Source: Microbacterium sp. 5K110 (GTDB taxonomy: Bacteria; Actinomycetota; Actinomycetes; Actinomycetales; Microbacteriaceae). From it: a stretch of DNA of 39,014 nt. Below are positions 15,230 to 23,416 of this stretch, piece by piece; within the stretch, counting starts at the first letter, position 1, and every line of letters begins with the position of its first letter. The stretch is taken from NCBI RefSeq assembly GCF_005774735.1, contig NZ_VBUM01000029.1, positions 1 to 39,014 of the forward strand, written 5' to 3'. The notes beneath the pieces were generated by a model that saw only the letters and a list, made by a program, of their open reading frames with translations, searched no databases and was not told where the DNA came from. Both the position numbers and the translations under genes were made by a program.

Positions 15230-16207
15230 ATGCGCCTCGCCACCTGGCAGCAATCCGACGCCGTGAAGTCCGGCGTCGTCACCGACGAGGGAGCCCACGC
15301 ATTCCCCGCCGGGATGACGGTGCTGGATGCCGTGGAGCTCGGGCTACCGTCCGCGCTCGACCTCGGGCGCCGGACGGTCGCCAGCGAACCCGCCGTCACG
15401 CTGGAGAAGGTGCGGCTGCTTCCACCGCTCAGTCCTCCATCCGTGCGTGACTTTGCCGCGTTCGAGCAGCACGTTCGGGGCGCGCTCCGATCGGTGACGG
15501 CCAGCGCGGTCGTGCCGGAGGAGTGGTATGCGGCGCCCGCCTTCTACTTCAGCAATCCGCACGGACTCGTGGGGGCGCACGACGATGTGCCGATACCGCC
15601 GGGGTGTGTGCGCTTCGACTTCGAGTTGGAGGTGGCGGCCGTCCTGACGGGAGAGGGACGATCTCTGAGCGTCGGAGAAGCCGACGAGCACATCTTCGGC
15701 TACGCGATTCTCAATGACTGGTCAGCCCGAGACGTGCAGAGTCGCGAGATGCGCGTGGGGCTCGGACCCGCCAAGTCGAAAGACACGGCCACCACGTTCG
15801 GGCCGTGGATCGTCACCAGGGACGAACTCGATCCCCTCATGGACGAGGACGGTTTTCTCCCGTTGCGGATGACGGTGACGATCAACGACGTCGAGGTGGG
15901 CGACGACGTTCTCTCGAACATGGCCTGGACATTCCCCGAGCTCATTGCTCACGCGTCCCGGGGCGCAGTCATCCGCTCCGGCGACGTGATCGGCTCGGGC
16001 ACGTGCGGCAATGGCGGATCCCTGGCCGAGCTCTGGGGCACCCAAGGCGAAACCGCCCACCGGCCCCTCGATAGAGGAGACATCGTCGCGATGACGGTCT
16101 CGTGCTTGGGCGAGATACGCAATCGGGTCGTCGCGGGGTTCGACCCCCCGCCGGTACGCAGCGCCCGCCGTCGCGGGATGTCGGCTGTCGCGGAGGCGGC
16201 ACAGTGA
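15230..16207 (+). CDS. fumarylacetoacetate hydrolase family protein
   Basis: This is a 325-residue protein with a short N-terminal domain and a C-terminal fumarylacetoacetase fold. The metal-binding glutamates lie in DFELEVAAV (about residues 129-137); GYAILNDWSARDVQ and SGTCGNGGS are family blocks. Members hydrolyse C-C bonds of 1,3-dicarbonyls or isomerise/decarboxylate products of aromatic ring cleavage. A strong GGAGGAGG precedes the ATG. It starts 58 bp after the cyclase and overlaps the acyl-CoA ligase start (GTGA). The context suggests a late step in degrading an aromatic or alicyclic compound. Confidence 0.85.
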   Translation: MRLATWQQSDAVKSGVVTDEGAHAFPAGMTVLDAVELGLPSALDLGRRTVASEPAVTLEKVRLLPPLSPPSVRDFAAFEQHVRGALRSVTASAVVPEEWYAAPAFYFSNPHGLVGAHDDVPIPPGCVRFDFELEVAAVLTGEGRSLSVGEADEHIFGYAILNDWSARDVQSREMRVGLGPAKSKDTATTFGPWIVTRDELDPLMDEDGFLPLRMTVTINDVEVGDDVLSNMAWTFPELIAHASRGAVIRSGDVIGSGTCGNGGSLAELWGTQGETAHRPLDRGDIVAMTVSCLGEIRNRVVAGFDPPPVRSARRRGMSAVAEAAQ

Positions 16208-17874
16208 GGGAGGAGTCGGTGCCGACGCCCGCGCCTGCCGGCGAAGGGGTGCAGGTTGCGCGCGCCCCGTGGGCCGAGCTTCCGGAACTCGTCGCCGAGG
16301 TGGAGGAGCTGAGATCGCGATTCTCGGACCCGGCGCTGAGCGTCGCGCAGATCTTGTGCGACGCCCACGACCCGACCAAGATCGCCTTCACTGTCATCGA
16401 CCAGGAGCTTCGGGTCGAGCACCTCACCTACGGAGAGTTGGCGGATCGTTCACGGCGTCTGGCGCACGCTCTGCAGGAGCACGGAGTGGAGGGGGGAAGC
16501 CGGGTCGCTGTGCTGATGGGCAAGTCGCGGCAGCTTCCCATCGTCCTCCTGGCCTGTTGGCGCCTCGGGGCCGTGATCGTTCCCCTCTTCACCGCCTTCG
16601 CCGCGCCCGCCGTCCTCGCGCGGGTGAAGAAGGCCGGAGCTGACCTCGTCGTCGCCGACCCCGACCAGCGAGCGAAACTCGAGGACGCGGATGTGCGTGT
16701 CCTGGAAACCGGCCCCGGCCTGGACGAGCTCGCCGACAGACACGATGCGCTCAACGGCGACGTCGCAATCGGGTCGGACGGACTGTTCATCCAGCTCTAC
16801 ACCTCCGGGACGACGGGCGTGCCCAAGGCTGTCGGTGTACCCGCTTTCGCGATCGGCGCCTTCATCTCCTACATGAGGTACGGGCTCGACCTCTCCGAGC
16901 AGGATGTGTTCTGGAACGCCGCCGATCCCGGGTGGGCATACGGCCTCTACTTCGGCATCGTGGGACCGCTCGCGGTGGGACAGTCCAACATTCTGCTGCG
17001 CGGCAAATTCTCCCCGCCGTTGACGAAGCGGTGCCTTGACGCTCTGCGGGTGACGAACTTCGCCGCGTCCCCCACGGTCTACCGAGCCCTCAAGAAGGAG
17101 GGGGTGGTGCTCGCGGCTCACCTCCGCGTTGCCTCCTCAGCGGGCGAGCCTCTCACGCCCGACGTCACGGCGTGGGCCCCCGAGGCTCTCGGCACACAGG
17201 TTCGGGACCACTGGGGTCAGACCGAACAGGGCATGGCGGTGGCAGATCTTTGGGATGTCCGAGTCCGACATGCGGTGCCTCCCGGGTCGATGGGCACGGC
17301 ACTGCCCGGGTTCACCGCAGGGATCGTCGATGGCTCGCTGGCGTTGTCGCTGGTCCGGAGCCCACTCATGTGGTTCACCGGATACGTCGACGCACCGCAG
17401 CAGACGAAGGAACGGTTCACCCGGGATGGGGCCTGGTACCTGACCGGTGATACCGGGCGGCTCGAAGGCCCTCATCTCTTCTTCTCGGCGCGAGACGACG
17501 ACGTCATCCTCGCCGCCGGGTACCGTATCGCGCCCTTCGATATCGAGAGCATCATCGCGAAGGACCCGAGTGTCGCGGAGGTCGCCGTCGTCGGAAGGCC
17601 CGACCCGCTTCGCGGGGAAGCGGTCGAGGCTTTCATCGTGCCCGTGGCCGGATCGCGGATGGAGGGGCTGGAAGAACGAGTGCAACGGGCGGTGCGTGAA
17701 GGATACGGCGCACACGCCTACCCGCGGAAAGTCCACGTCGTCGAGGCACTCCCCCGGACGGCCAGCGGCAAAGTGCAGCGATTCCTCCTGCGGGAGGCGC
17801 CGACGAACGCGTCCTCTCCGACAGCGGCTCCACCGATCGGCCCTTCGCTGGACGGGACGCCCGCACCGAGCTGA
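16204..17874 (+). CDS. AMP-forming acyl-CoA synthetase/ligase
   Basis: This is a 556-residue ANL-superfamily adenylate-forming ligase that makes an acyl-CoA from a carboxylic acid, ATP and CoA. Motif A3 YTSGTTGVPK is at about 199-208, A5 is HWGQTEQG, A7 YLTGDTGR and A10 LPRTASGKVQR with the catalytic lysine. The acid-binding pocket cannot be assigned. The GTG at 16204 overlaps the upstream TGA and has GGAGG 7 nt upstream; a second in-frame GTG at 16219 has a ribosome binding site that is too close. It is the last gene of the amidohydrolase operon, 36 bp before an insertion element. Confidence 0.85.
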   Translation: MREESVPTPAPAGEGVQVARAPWAELPELVAEVEELRSRFSDPALSVAQILCDAHDPTKIAFTVIDQELRVEHLTYGELADRSRRLAHALQEHGVEGGSRVAVLMGKSRQLPIVLLACWRLGAVIVPLFTAFAAPAVLARVKKAGADLVVADPDQRAKLEDADVRVLETGPGLDELADRHDALNGDVAIGSDGLFIQLYTSGTTGVPKAVGVPAFAIGAFISYMRYGLDLSEQDVFWNAADPGWAYGLYFGIVGPLAVGQSNILLRGKFSPPLTKRCLDALRVTNFAASPTVYRALKKEGVVLAAHLRVASSAGEPLTPDVTAWAPEALGTQVRDHWGQTEQGMAVADLWDVRVRHAVPPGSMGTALPGFTAGIVDGSLALSLVRSPLMWFTGYVDAPQQTKERFTRDGAWYLTGDTGRLEGPHLFFSARDDDVILAAGYRIAPFDIESIIAKDPSVAEVAVVGRPDPLRGEAVEAFIVPVAGSRMEGLEERVQRAVREGYGAHAYPRKVHVVEALPRTASGKVQRFLLREAPTNASSPTAAPPIGPSLDGTPAPS

Positions 17875-17910
17875 ACGTCCGCGAGCAGGCACTTCGGAGG
17901 GGTCTGCACT

Positions 17911-17926
17911 AGGGCGTGTTGCTAAA
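17911..17926. repeat. left terminal inverted repeat of the IS element
   Basis: AGGGCGTGTTGCTAAA is the exact reverse complement of 19298-19313. Including the flanking CT, the match is 18 bp. Confidence 0.9.
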
Positions 17927-18338
17927 CCCATCTGATGGGTTGTTCGGCGAGTCTTGGAACGTGTCTCGCGATGTGATCTCGGATGAAGCCTGGGCTGTGA
18001 TCGGCCCGTTGTTCCCGAGGGTGAAGTCGACGGGGCGTCCGCCGGTGGATCGGCGCACGGTCGTCGAGGCGACGGCGTGGCGGTTCCGCACCGGCGCGCC
18101 GTGGCGGGACGTGCCGGAGCGGTTCGGGAACTGGAACACGATCTACAAGAACTTCAACCGGTGGTCCGAGCAGGGCGTGTGGGCACGAGTTCTGGAGAAG
18201 ACGCAGTCCCTCGCACAGGAGTCCGGTGACCTGGATTGGGTCGCGTCGATCGACTCCACGATCGTGCGTGTGCACCAGCACGGCGCGACACGTCCCCGCG
18301 TCACAGGGGGCTCTGTCGATCTACAAAAAGTTCGGTGA
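17916..18338 (+). CDS. IS5-family transposase, N-terminal frame (orfA)
   Basis: This is a 140-residue frame holding the N-terminal DUF4096-like domain of IS5 transposases (ISDEAWAVIGPLFP, GRPPVDRRTVVEA, GAPWRDVPERFGNWNTIYKNFNRW) and the first catalytic Asp (VASIDSTIVRVHQHG). The predicted start is a GTG/TTG near the left repeat; the conserved part begins with VSRDVISDEAW (GTG near 17961), so the first 15 residues are doubtful. It ends at a TGA at 18336-18338, and the rest of the transposase continues in the +1 frame. Overlap with orfB contains a G5 run (18306-18310) and an A5 run (18325-18329), candidate slip sites. Confidence 0.8.
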   Translation: MLLNPSDGLFGESWNVSRDVISDEAWAVIGPLFPRVKSTGRPPVDRRTVVEATAWRFRTGAPWRDVPERFGNWNTIYKNFNRWSEQGVWARVLEKTQSLAQESGDLDWVASIDSTIVRVHQHGATRPRVTGGSVDLQKVR

Positions 18339-18843
18339 CGAGCCGCCCGATCACGCGATCGGCCGCTCCCGAGGCGGCCTGACCACCAAGAACCACTTGG
18401 TCTGCGATGGGAAAGGACGGGCTCTCTCGTTCATCCTCACCCCCGGGCAGGCAGCGGACACCAGCATGCTGACCGCGACGCTGAGCGAGATCCGCGTCCC
18501 CGGAGCGAGAGGCAGGCCACGGACCCGGCCGGACCGGGTCATGGCGGACAAGGGCTACCCGTCCAAGGCGAACCGGGCCTGGCTACGAGAGCGTGGGATC
18601 GCTGCGACGATCCCTGAGCGGGACGATCAGATCGCTCACCGACGCAAGCGCCGAGGGAGACCGATCGATTTCGGTGACCAACAGCGCGCCCGCTACCGCG
18701 GCCGCAACGTCGTCGAACGCTGCTTCAACAAGCTCAAGCAGTGGCGCGGGATCGCGATGCGCTCAGACAAGACCGCCCGCAACTACCACGCAGGCCTCTG
18801 CCTCGCCGCAACCCTCCACTGGCTCACCAGCAGCGTTCGCTAA
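18226..18843 (+). CDS. IS5-family transposase, C-terminal frame (orfB)
   Basis: This frame encodes the remainder of the DDE domain: HAIGRSRGGLTTKNHLV, the second Asp in VMADKGYPSK, and the final Glu in RGRNVVERCFNKLKQWRGIA. The homologous part begins around SIYKKFGDEPPD (about 18315), so the upstream portion of the open frame is not real protein. It lies +1 relative to orfA, so a full transposase needs a +1 (or -2) frameshift; otherwise the element depends on a transposase from elsewhere. Its stop overlaps the 3' end of the convergent passenger gene by 4 bp. Confidence 0.8.
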   Translation: MTWIGSRRSTPRSCVCTSTARHVPASQGALSIYKKFGDEPPDHAIGRSRGGLTTKNHLVCDGKGRALSFILTPGQAADTSMLTATLSEIRVPGARGRPRTRPDRVMADKGYPSKANRAWLRERGIAATIPERDDQIAHRRKRRGRPIDFGDQQRARYRGRNVVERCFNKLKQWRGIAMRSDKTARNYHAGLCLAATLHWLTSSVR

Positions 18844-19268
18844 TCATCGACGTCGACTGCTTCACCCTCGCTCGTCCGCTTCAATCGCGCCAAATGGTAT
18901 CGCCACCCCGCCTCGTGTTCCGCAGGCAACGAGTGCGGGGTCCGAGCGCGGGAGAATCCTGACTCGGTGAGCGTGACCAAGGTCGCCTGTCCGTGCGTTA
19001 CCAGCTCGATCACGACGTCGAGCGGGTGATCCCAGCCCTGTTCGGTCCAACTGAATCCGAGAACATACGGCTCGTTGCATCGCGTGACGCTCCCCGTCGC
19101 GCTTACCTGTCGGCCTTCCTCTACCCAGGTCTCGACGAGCGGCGAGCCGACGGCCGCCTCGAAGCGCATCTCGGGCCACCATGCGCCACGTCCAGCCGTC
19201 AAGAATCGCCAGACGACCTCGACGGACGCATCAATGTCCGCCACCACCGTCACCGAATCACGAAGCAC
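18840..19268 (-). CDS. SRPBCC/AHSA1-like protein, passenger inside the IS element
   Basis: This is a 142-residue protein with the START/SRPBCC ligand-binding pattern: an N-terminal strand VTVVADIDASVEVVWRFLT, a central strand block (TEQGWDHPLDVVIELV), and the C-terminal helix (EAGWRYHLARLK). Members bind hydrophobic ligands or act as activators of HSP90-type partners; no reaction can be assigned. The start is a GTG at 19268, only 29 bp inside the right terminal repeat, so its promoter would have to lie in or across the IS end. It converges with the transposase. Such a passenger is not part of a normal IS5 element and was probably captured. Confidence 0.75.
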   Translation of the reverse strand: MLRDSVTVVADIDASVEVVWRFLTAGRGAWWPEMRFEAAVGSPLVETWVEEGRQVSATGSVTRCNEPYVLGFSWTEQGWDHPLDVVIELVTHGQATLVTLTESGFSRARTPHSLPAEHEAGWRYHLARLKRTSEGEAVDVDD

Positions 19269-19297
19269 GCGACCAAGCTATCGCTCCGGCCGAAGCC

Positions 19298-19313
19298 TTT
19301 AGCAACACGCCCT
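19298..19313. repeat. right terminal inverted repeat of the IS element
   Basis: TTTAGCAACACGCCCT is the exact reverse complement of 17911-17926. It ends 34 bp before the start codon of the TetR gene. Confidence 0.9.
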
Positions 19314-19331
19314 AGCACCCGACGCCAGACA

Positions 19332-19349
19332 ATGAGACACTTGTCTCAT
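19332..19349 (+). promoter_or_regulatory. TetR operator palindrome overlapping the tetR start
   Basis: ATGAGACA (19332-19339), CT, TGTCTCAT (19342-19349) form a perfect 8-bp inverted repeat. The right arm ends within the ATG (19348-19350) of the TetR-family gene. This size and symmetry are typical of TetR-family operators, and the position implies autorepression. Confidence 0.75.
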
Positions 19350-20010
19350 GACTGTCGTCGAAGGAGATGCCCGACACCTCAGGTCGAGGGCCCGCCTCCA
19401 CGAGGCAGCGCTCGCGGCCGCGACGGAGAAACCGATCGCCGAGGTGACCGCGACGGACCTAGCAGCCAGAGCGTCTATCGGTCGGGCCACCTTCTACCGG
19501 CATACCGACTCGCCCTCCCGGCTGCTCGACGAGGCGCTGAGAGCCGAGCTCGACGCGCTGCGGAGCGAGGCGCTGAGAGACATGCCGAACGAGGCCTTCG
19601 AACGTCGCCGTCGGTTCGAGGCGACGCTCGTGAAGGTGGTCGAACACGTCATCGAGCGTGAGGCGATCTATGGGCCCGCATTGCTCACCGACTCCGCCCC
19701 CGGTGTCGCGACCATGCTTCTCGGGCATGTGCGGGAGTCGGTGATGCAGGCGCAGCGAGAGATCGGACTCAGCTTCTGGAACGGCGATGAGACCCTTCCC
19801 TTCGACTCCGATGCCGATCGCTTCGCCGAGGCGGCTGCGACCGGTTTCGCTTACCTGTTCGTCGGGGTGCTGGTGAGTTGGCTCCCGCGCGAGGGCCATC
19901 GAGACCCCCACGATTTCCTTCGTCTGTTCAACACGCTTGCCCCGCGGTGGTGGTTGACGGCGGACGCAGATTCGACACCTCTGGACGAAGTGGACACGGA
20001 GCTCAACTGA
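19348..20010 (+). CDS. TetR-family transcriptional regulator
   Basis: This is a 220-residue regulator with an N-terminal TetR helix-turn-helix (EVTATDLAARASIGRATFYRHTDSPSRLLDEAL, about residues 33-64) and a ligand domain of the usual length. It probably represses itself and the downstream zinc alcohol dehydrogenase and aldehyde dehydrogenase until a ligand, perhaps an alcohol or aldehyde of the pathway, is bound. A perfect palindrome covers the start codon. The IS element ends 34 bp upstream and may have separated it from its original promoter. A small hairpin (20011-20030) lies between its stop and the dehydrogenase. Confidence 0.88.
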   Translation: MTVVEGDARHLRSRARLHEAALAAATEKPIAEVTATDLAARASIGRATFYRHTDSPSRLLDEALRAELDALRSEALRDMPNEAFERRRRFEATLVKVVEHVIEREAIYGPALLTDSAPGVATMLLGHVRESVMQAQREIGLSFWNGDETLPFDSDADRFAEAAATGFAYLFVGVLVSWLPREGHRDPHDFLRLFNTLAPRWWLTADADSTPLDEVDTELN

Positions 20011-20030
20011 GGGATGCCTCCCGGCATCCC
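20011..20030 (+). terminator. short hairpin between tetR and the alcohol dehydrogenase
   Basis: GGGATGCC (20011-20018) pairs with GGCATCCC (20023-20030), an 8-bp stem with a 4-nt loop directly after the tetR stop. There is no U tract. It may lower read-through or be a chance occurrence of the abundant GGATGCC word in inverted form. Confidence 0.3.
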
Positions 20031-20055
20031 CATTCGACGATGAATGGAGAGCACA

Positions 20056-21147
20056 ATGAAAGCAGCCTTGACCCGCGAAGTAGGCGAGGGTTTTGAAACG
20101 GTAGAAATCGACATCGCCGACCCAATCGGCCGCGAGGTGCTGGTCGACGTCAAGGCCTCCGGCCTGTGCCTGACCGACCACTCCCTGATGGCGAATGACT
20201 TCGGCTTTCCGCTTCCCGCGGTCTACGGACACGAACTCGCCGGGGTGGTGATCGGCGTCGGCCCGGAGGTGAGTGATTTTCAGCTCGGCGACCACGTCGT
20301 GGGCTGCCTGGTTCAGTGGTGTGGGAGGTGCCAACCCTGCATCGAAGGATTGCAGACCGATTGCCTGAACCCGCTTGCGGTCGAGCGCAGCGAAGGCGAG
20401 GGCCCTCGCCTTTTCAGCGCTGACGGGCCGGTGTACCAGGCGATGGGCCTCAGCGGATTCGCGGAGAAGGCGCTCGTGCACGAGAATCAACTGGCGCGGG
20501 TGAACAAAGAGATCCCCTTCTCTCGAGCAGCGTTGCTCGGCTGCGGCACAGTTACCGGAGCAGGCGCGGTCATCAACAGCGCGAAGGTGAGGCCGGGCGA
20601 CACGGTCGCCGTGATCGGCACCGGCGGGGTCGGCCTGAACGCCATCGCCGCGGCCCAGCTCTCCGGCGCCAAGATGATCATCGCGGTCGATATCCAGGAT
20701 TCCAAGCTTGCGATGGCCCGTCGCTTCGGCGCCACGCACACCGTCAACCCGGGCGACAACGACACGGTGGAGGAGATTCGCCGGCTGAGTGGGGGCGGGG
20801 TCGACTTCGCTTTCGAGATCATCGGGCTCCCCGCCACTCAGATGCAGGCGATCGCTGCGGTGAAGACCAGCGGTACGGCGATCCTCGTCGGTATGGGCAA
20901 GCCCGGCGCGAAGATCGAGATCGAGACGTCGGCGGCCTTTCTGGCGACCCACAAGACGATCAAAGCCGTGATGATGGGCTCGACGAACCTCAAGCGCGAC
21001 ATCCCGTTCTACGCCGACATGTACGTGGCGGGTCGTTACAACCTCGACGATCTCGTCACGAACGAGATCTCGATCGATGAGATCGACGAAGCCTACGACG
21101 CGCTGTCGACCGGCACCGTCATCCGTTCGGTCATCACGAAGTTCTGA
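20056..21147 (+). CDS. zinc-dependent alcohol dehydrogenase (MDR family)
   Basis: This is a 363-residue medium-chain dehydrogenase. Catalytic zinc ligands are C38 and H59-E60 (GHE); the structural zinc lobe is C89, C92, C95 and C103. GTGGVGLNA near 194 binds NAD(P). It resembles class III / NDMA-type actinobacterial alcohol dehydrogenases. ATG 20056 is preferred to ATG 20044 because GGAGAG precedes it and MKAAL is the family N-terminus. It is followed after 13 bp by an aldehyde dehydrogenase, so together they can convert an alcohol to a carboxylic acid, the substrate type of the acyl-CoA ligase upstream. Control by the adjacent TetR is likely. Confidence 0.88.
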   Translation: MKAALTREVGEGFETVEIDIADPIGREVLVDVKASGLCLTDHSLMANDFGFPLPAVYGHELAGVVIGVGPEVSDFQLGDHVVGCLVQWCGRCQPCIEGLQTDCLNPLAVERSEGEGPRLFSADGPVYQAMGLSGFAEKALVHENQLARVNKEIPFSRAALLGCGTVTGAGAVINSAKVRPGDTVAVIGTGGVGLNAIAAAQLSGAKMIIAVDIQDSKLAMARRFGATHTVNPGDNDTVEEIRRLSGGGVDFAFEIIGLPATQMQAIAAVKTSGTAILVGMGKPGAKIEIETSAAFLATHKTIKAVMMGSTNLKRDIPFYADMYVAGRYNLDDLVTNEISIDEIDEAYDALSTGTVIRSVITKF

Positions 21148-21160
21148 GGGCGGTGCACGC

Positions 21161-22537
21161 ATGTCATACACAAGCCTGAACCCGTACTCAGGAGAGGTGC
21201 TCCTCTCCGTCCCCGACGCGACTGATGCCGAGATCGACGCTGCGCTCGAGACCGCCCATGCCTCCTATCTGAGATGGCGAGCCACACCCATCGCGGAACG
21301 CGTCGCCGTGCTGGCGCGTGCCGCCGAGCTCGTGAAGGAGCGTCGGGTCGAGCTCGGCCGCCTCTCAACGTTGGAAATGGGCCGCCTGCTCGGTGAATCC
21401 TTACGCGAAGTCGACATCTCCCAGTCCATCTTCGATTACTACGCCGAGAACGCCGAGCACCTCCTGAAGCCGAAGCCCGTAGCGACGGTTGCGGGCGAAG
21501 CGGAGGTCCATTTCGATCCGCTCGGCATCGTGTTCGCTGTCGAGCCGTGGAACGCACCCTTCTACCAGGTGGTCCGGGTTCTTGCACCGCAGATCGCGGT
21601 GGGGAACGCTGTCATCTTGAAGCACGCCAACATCGTGCCGCAGTGCGCACAGGCGCTTTCCCAGTTGATGCTCGATGCGGGACTGCCCGAGGGCGTGTTC
21701 ACGAACGTGTACGCCACGCATGCGCAGTCGGAACGCATCATCGCCGATGAGCGCGTCCGTGGTGTCACGCTCACGGGGAGCGAGACAGCGGGATCGATCG
21801 TCGCCGCCCAGGCTGGTGCCGCACTCACCAAGTCGGTGCTCGAGCTGGGCGGCTCCGACGCGATGATCGTGCTCGAAGACGCGAACCTCGACCTCACCGT
21901 CACGTGTGCGGCGATGGGCCGGATGGCGCAGAGTGGTCAGATCTGCATCTCACCCAAACGGATCATCGTCGTCGATTCGCGGTACGACGAGTTCCTCGAA
22001 CGCTACCGGCTGGCGCTCTCAGGGTTGCGTGGTGGTGATCCCCTCGCGGAGGAAACGACCGTCGGACCGCTCTCGTCGCGGGCCGCAGCTGAACGCGTGA
22101 AGGAACAGCTTCGACGTGCCGTCGACCATGGCGCCACCCTCATCGAGGTCGGGGAGCCTGTGCCGGACATCCCGACCTTCGTCCAGCCGACCATCCTCAC
22201 CGGGGTGGAACGGAACAACCCGATCTATTACGAGGAGATATTCGGGCCGGTTCCCATGGTGTTCCGAGTGGCCGACGAGGCGGCGGCTCTCGAGCTGGCG
22301 AATGATTCGCCGTTCGGCCTCGCAGGTTCCGTCTACTCCGAGGACGTCGCCCACGCTCAGGAGGTGGCGAAGCGAATCGAGACCGGAATGGTCTGGATCA
22401 ACACGCCCCCGGGAACGACTCCGGATCTGCCGTTCGGTGGCATCAAGCGCTCGGGGTACGGCCACGAACTGGGCGAGGCGGGTCTGAAGGAGTTCGCCAA
22501 CCAGAAACTGATCGTCACACCACAGCGCCTGGAGTGA
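21161..22537 (+). CDS. NAD(P)-dependent aldehyde dehydrogenase (succinate-semialdehyde type)
   Basis: This is a 458-residue aldehyde dehydrogenase. The catalytic cysteine is C262 (GQICISPKR), the general base E228 (LELGGSDAMIV), and N131 (EPWNAP) forms the oxyanion hole. The GabD/succinate-semialdehyde subgroup is suggested by length and by VEPWNAPFYQVVRVLAP. It oxidises an aldehyde, presumably the product of the preceding alcohol dehydrogenase, to an acid. The ATG at 21161 directly precedes SYTSLNPYSGE, the normal N-terminus. It is the last gene of the TetR-adh-ald unit and ends 5 bp before a strong terminator shared with a convergent operon. Confidence 0.9.
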   Translation: MSYTSLNPYSGEVLLSVPDATDAEIDAALETAHASYLRWRATPIAERVAVLARAAELVKERRVELGRLSTLEMGRLLGESLREVDISQSIFDYYAENAEHLLKPKPVATVAGEAEVHFDPLGIVFAVEPWNAPFYQVVRVLAPQIAVGNAVILKHANIVPQCAQALSQLMLDAGLPEGVFTNVYATHAQSERIIADERVRGVTLTGSETAGSIVAAQAGAALTKSVLELGGSDAMIVLEDANLDLTVTCAAMGRMAQSGQICISPKRIIVVDSRYDEFLERYRLALSGLRGGDPLAEETTVGPLSSRAAAERVKEQLRRAVDHGATLIEVGEPVPDIPTFVQPTILTGVERNNPIYYEEIFGPVPMVFRVADEAAALELANDSPFGLAGSVYSEDVAHAQEVAKRIETGMVWINTPPGTTPDLPFGGIKRSGYGHELGEAGLKEFANQKLIVTPQRLE

Positions 22538-22542
22538 TGTGA

Positions 22543-22599
22543 AGCGCCCGACCCCGCGCATTCCCTCGACACGAGGGGGAGTGCGCGGGGTCGGGCGCT
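22543..22599. terminator. strong bidirectional terminator hairpin
   Basis: A perfect 18-bp stem (22543-22560 with 22582-22599) encloses a second short stem (CCCTCG with CGAGGG). It lies between the convergent stop codons of the aldehyde dehydrogenase and the SDR, ending both large catabolic transcription units. It lacks a U tract, but stem strength and position are convincing. Confidence 0.8.
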
Positions 22600-22609
22600 C
22601 TCGCGGGCC

Positions 22610-23377
22610 TCAGAGGAGCTCGAACCCGCCTCCCACGTGGAGCGTCGTCCCGTGGACGTAGGACGCGAGGTCGCTCGCGATCCAGAGTGTCGCTTGAGCC
22701 ACCTCGCGGGGTTCGCCCAGACGGCCTACGAGGCTGACGGAGGGCACCATCTCCTCGATCGTGCGATTCTGCGTCGCCAGAACGGCATCCAGCATCGGCG
22801 TCCGGATCGCGCCCGGCGCGATGGAGTTGACCCGGATGTTCTGGGGGCCGAACTCCAGCGCCGCGGCCCTGGTCAACCCGACGACACCATGTTTGGCGGC
22901 GATGTATCCCGAACTGTTGAGGGTCGGTTTGAAGCCGTTGATCGACGAGATGTTGACGATGGTCCCCCCGCCTTGCCGCACGAACTGGCGGATCTCGTGC
23001 TTCATGCACAGTGCGGTGCCCTTGAGGTCGACCGCCATGAGCCTGTCCCAGTACTGTTCGTCGAATTCATCGATCGGTGACGAGTCCGGCTTGAGGGCGG
23101 CATTGTTGACCGCGATGTCGAGGCGGCCATATTCCGCGACGGTGGCCGCGACGAGTGCCTCCACCTCGACACCCCTCGAGATGTCGACCCTGTGGAACAT
23201 GGCCTCCCCGCCCGTCGCCACGATGTCGTCGGCGGTCCGGCGTCCGAGTTCCTCATTGAAGTCCGCGACCACCACCTTCGCTCCGGCTTCGGCGAACAGG
23301 ATTGCCGTCTCGCGCCCCATGCCCATGGCCGCACCGGTGACGATGGTGACCTTGTCCTGCACGATGGGAAATGTCAT
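22610..23377 (-). CDS. short-chain dehydrogenase/reductase
   Basis: This is a 255-residue classical SDR. The cofactor motif is TGAAMGMG (14-21), NNAA is at 91-94, and the catalytic residues are S144/S145, Y158 and K162 (YIAAK). D39 after the second strand (VVVADF) suggests NAD preference. It oxidises a secondary alcohol or reduces a ketone; the substrate is unknown. The gene follows the MFS transporter by 39 bp and is last in the long - strand run. AGAAAGGCAGATG contains a usable ribosome binding site. Confidence 0.9.
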   Translation of the reverse strand: MTFPIVQDKVTIVTGAAMGMGRETAILFAEAGAKVVVADFNEELGRRTADDIVATGGEAMFHRVDISRGVEVEALVAATVAEYGRLDIAVNNAALKPDSSPIDEFDEQYWDRLMAVDLKGTALCMKHEIRQFVRQGGGTIVNISSINGFKPTLNSSGYIAAKHGVVGLTRAAALEFGPQNIRVNSIAPGAIRTPMLDAVLATQNRTIEEMVPSVSLVGRLGEPREVAQATLWIASDLASYVHGTTLHVGGGFELL

Positions 23378-23416
23378 TCATCTGCCTTTCTCATAGAAGT
23401 GACTCCTGTGTCTCGG

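Larger units (their letters stand above)
17911..19313 (+). mobile_element. IS5-family (IS427-like) element with a passenger gene
   Basis: Perfect 16-bp terminal inverted repeats (17911-17926 and 19298-19313) enclose a two-frame IS5-type transposase and, on the other strand, a complete SRPBCC-domain gene. Both junctions fall in CTAG (17909-17912 and 19312-19315), consistent with a short TA/CTAG target duplication. Length is about 1.40 kb, whereas IS427-group elements are normally about 0.8-1.0 kb; the extra length is the passenger gene. It lies between the acyl-CoA ligase and the TetR gene, separating two parts of the catabolic region. Intact ends suggest recent insertion. Confidence 0.85.
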
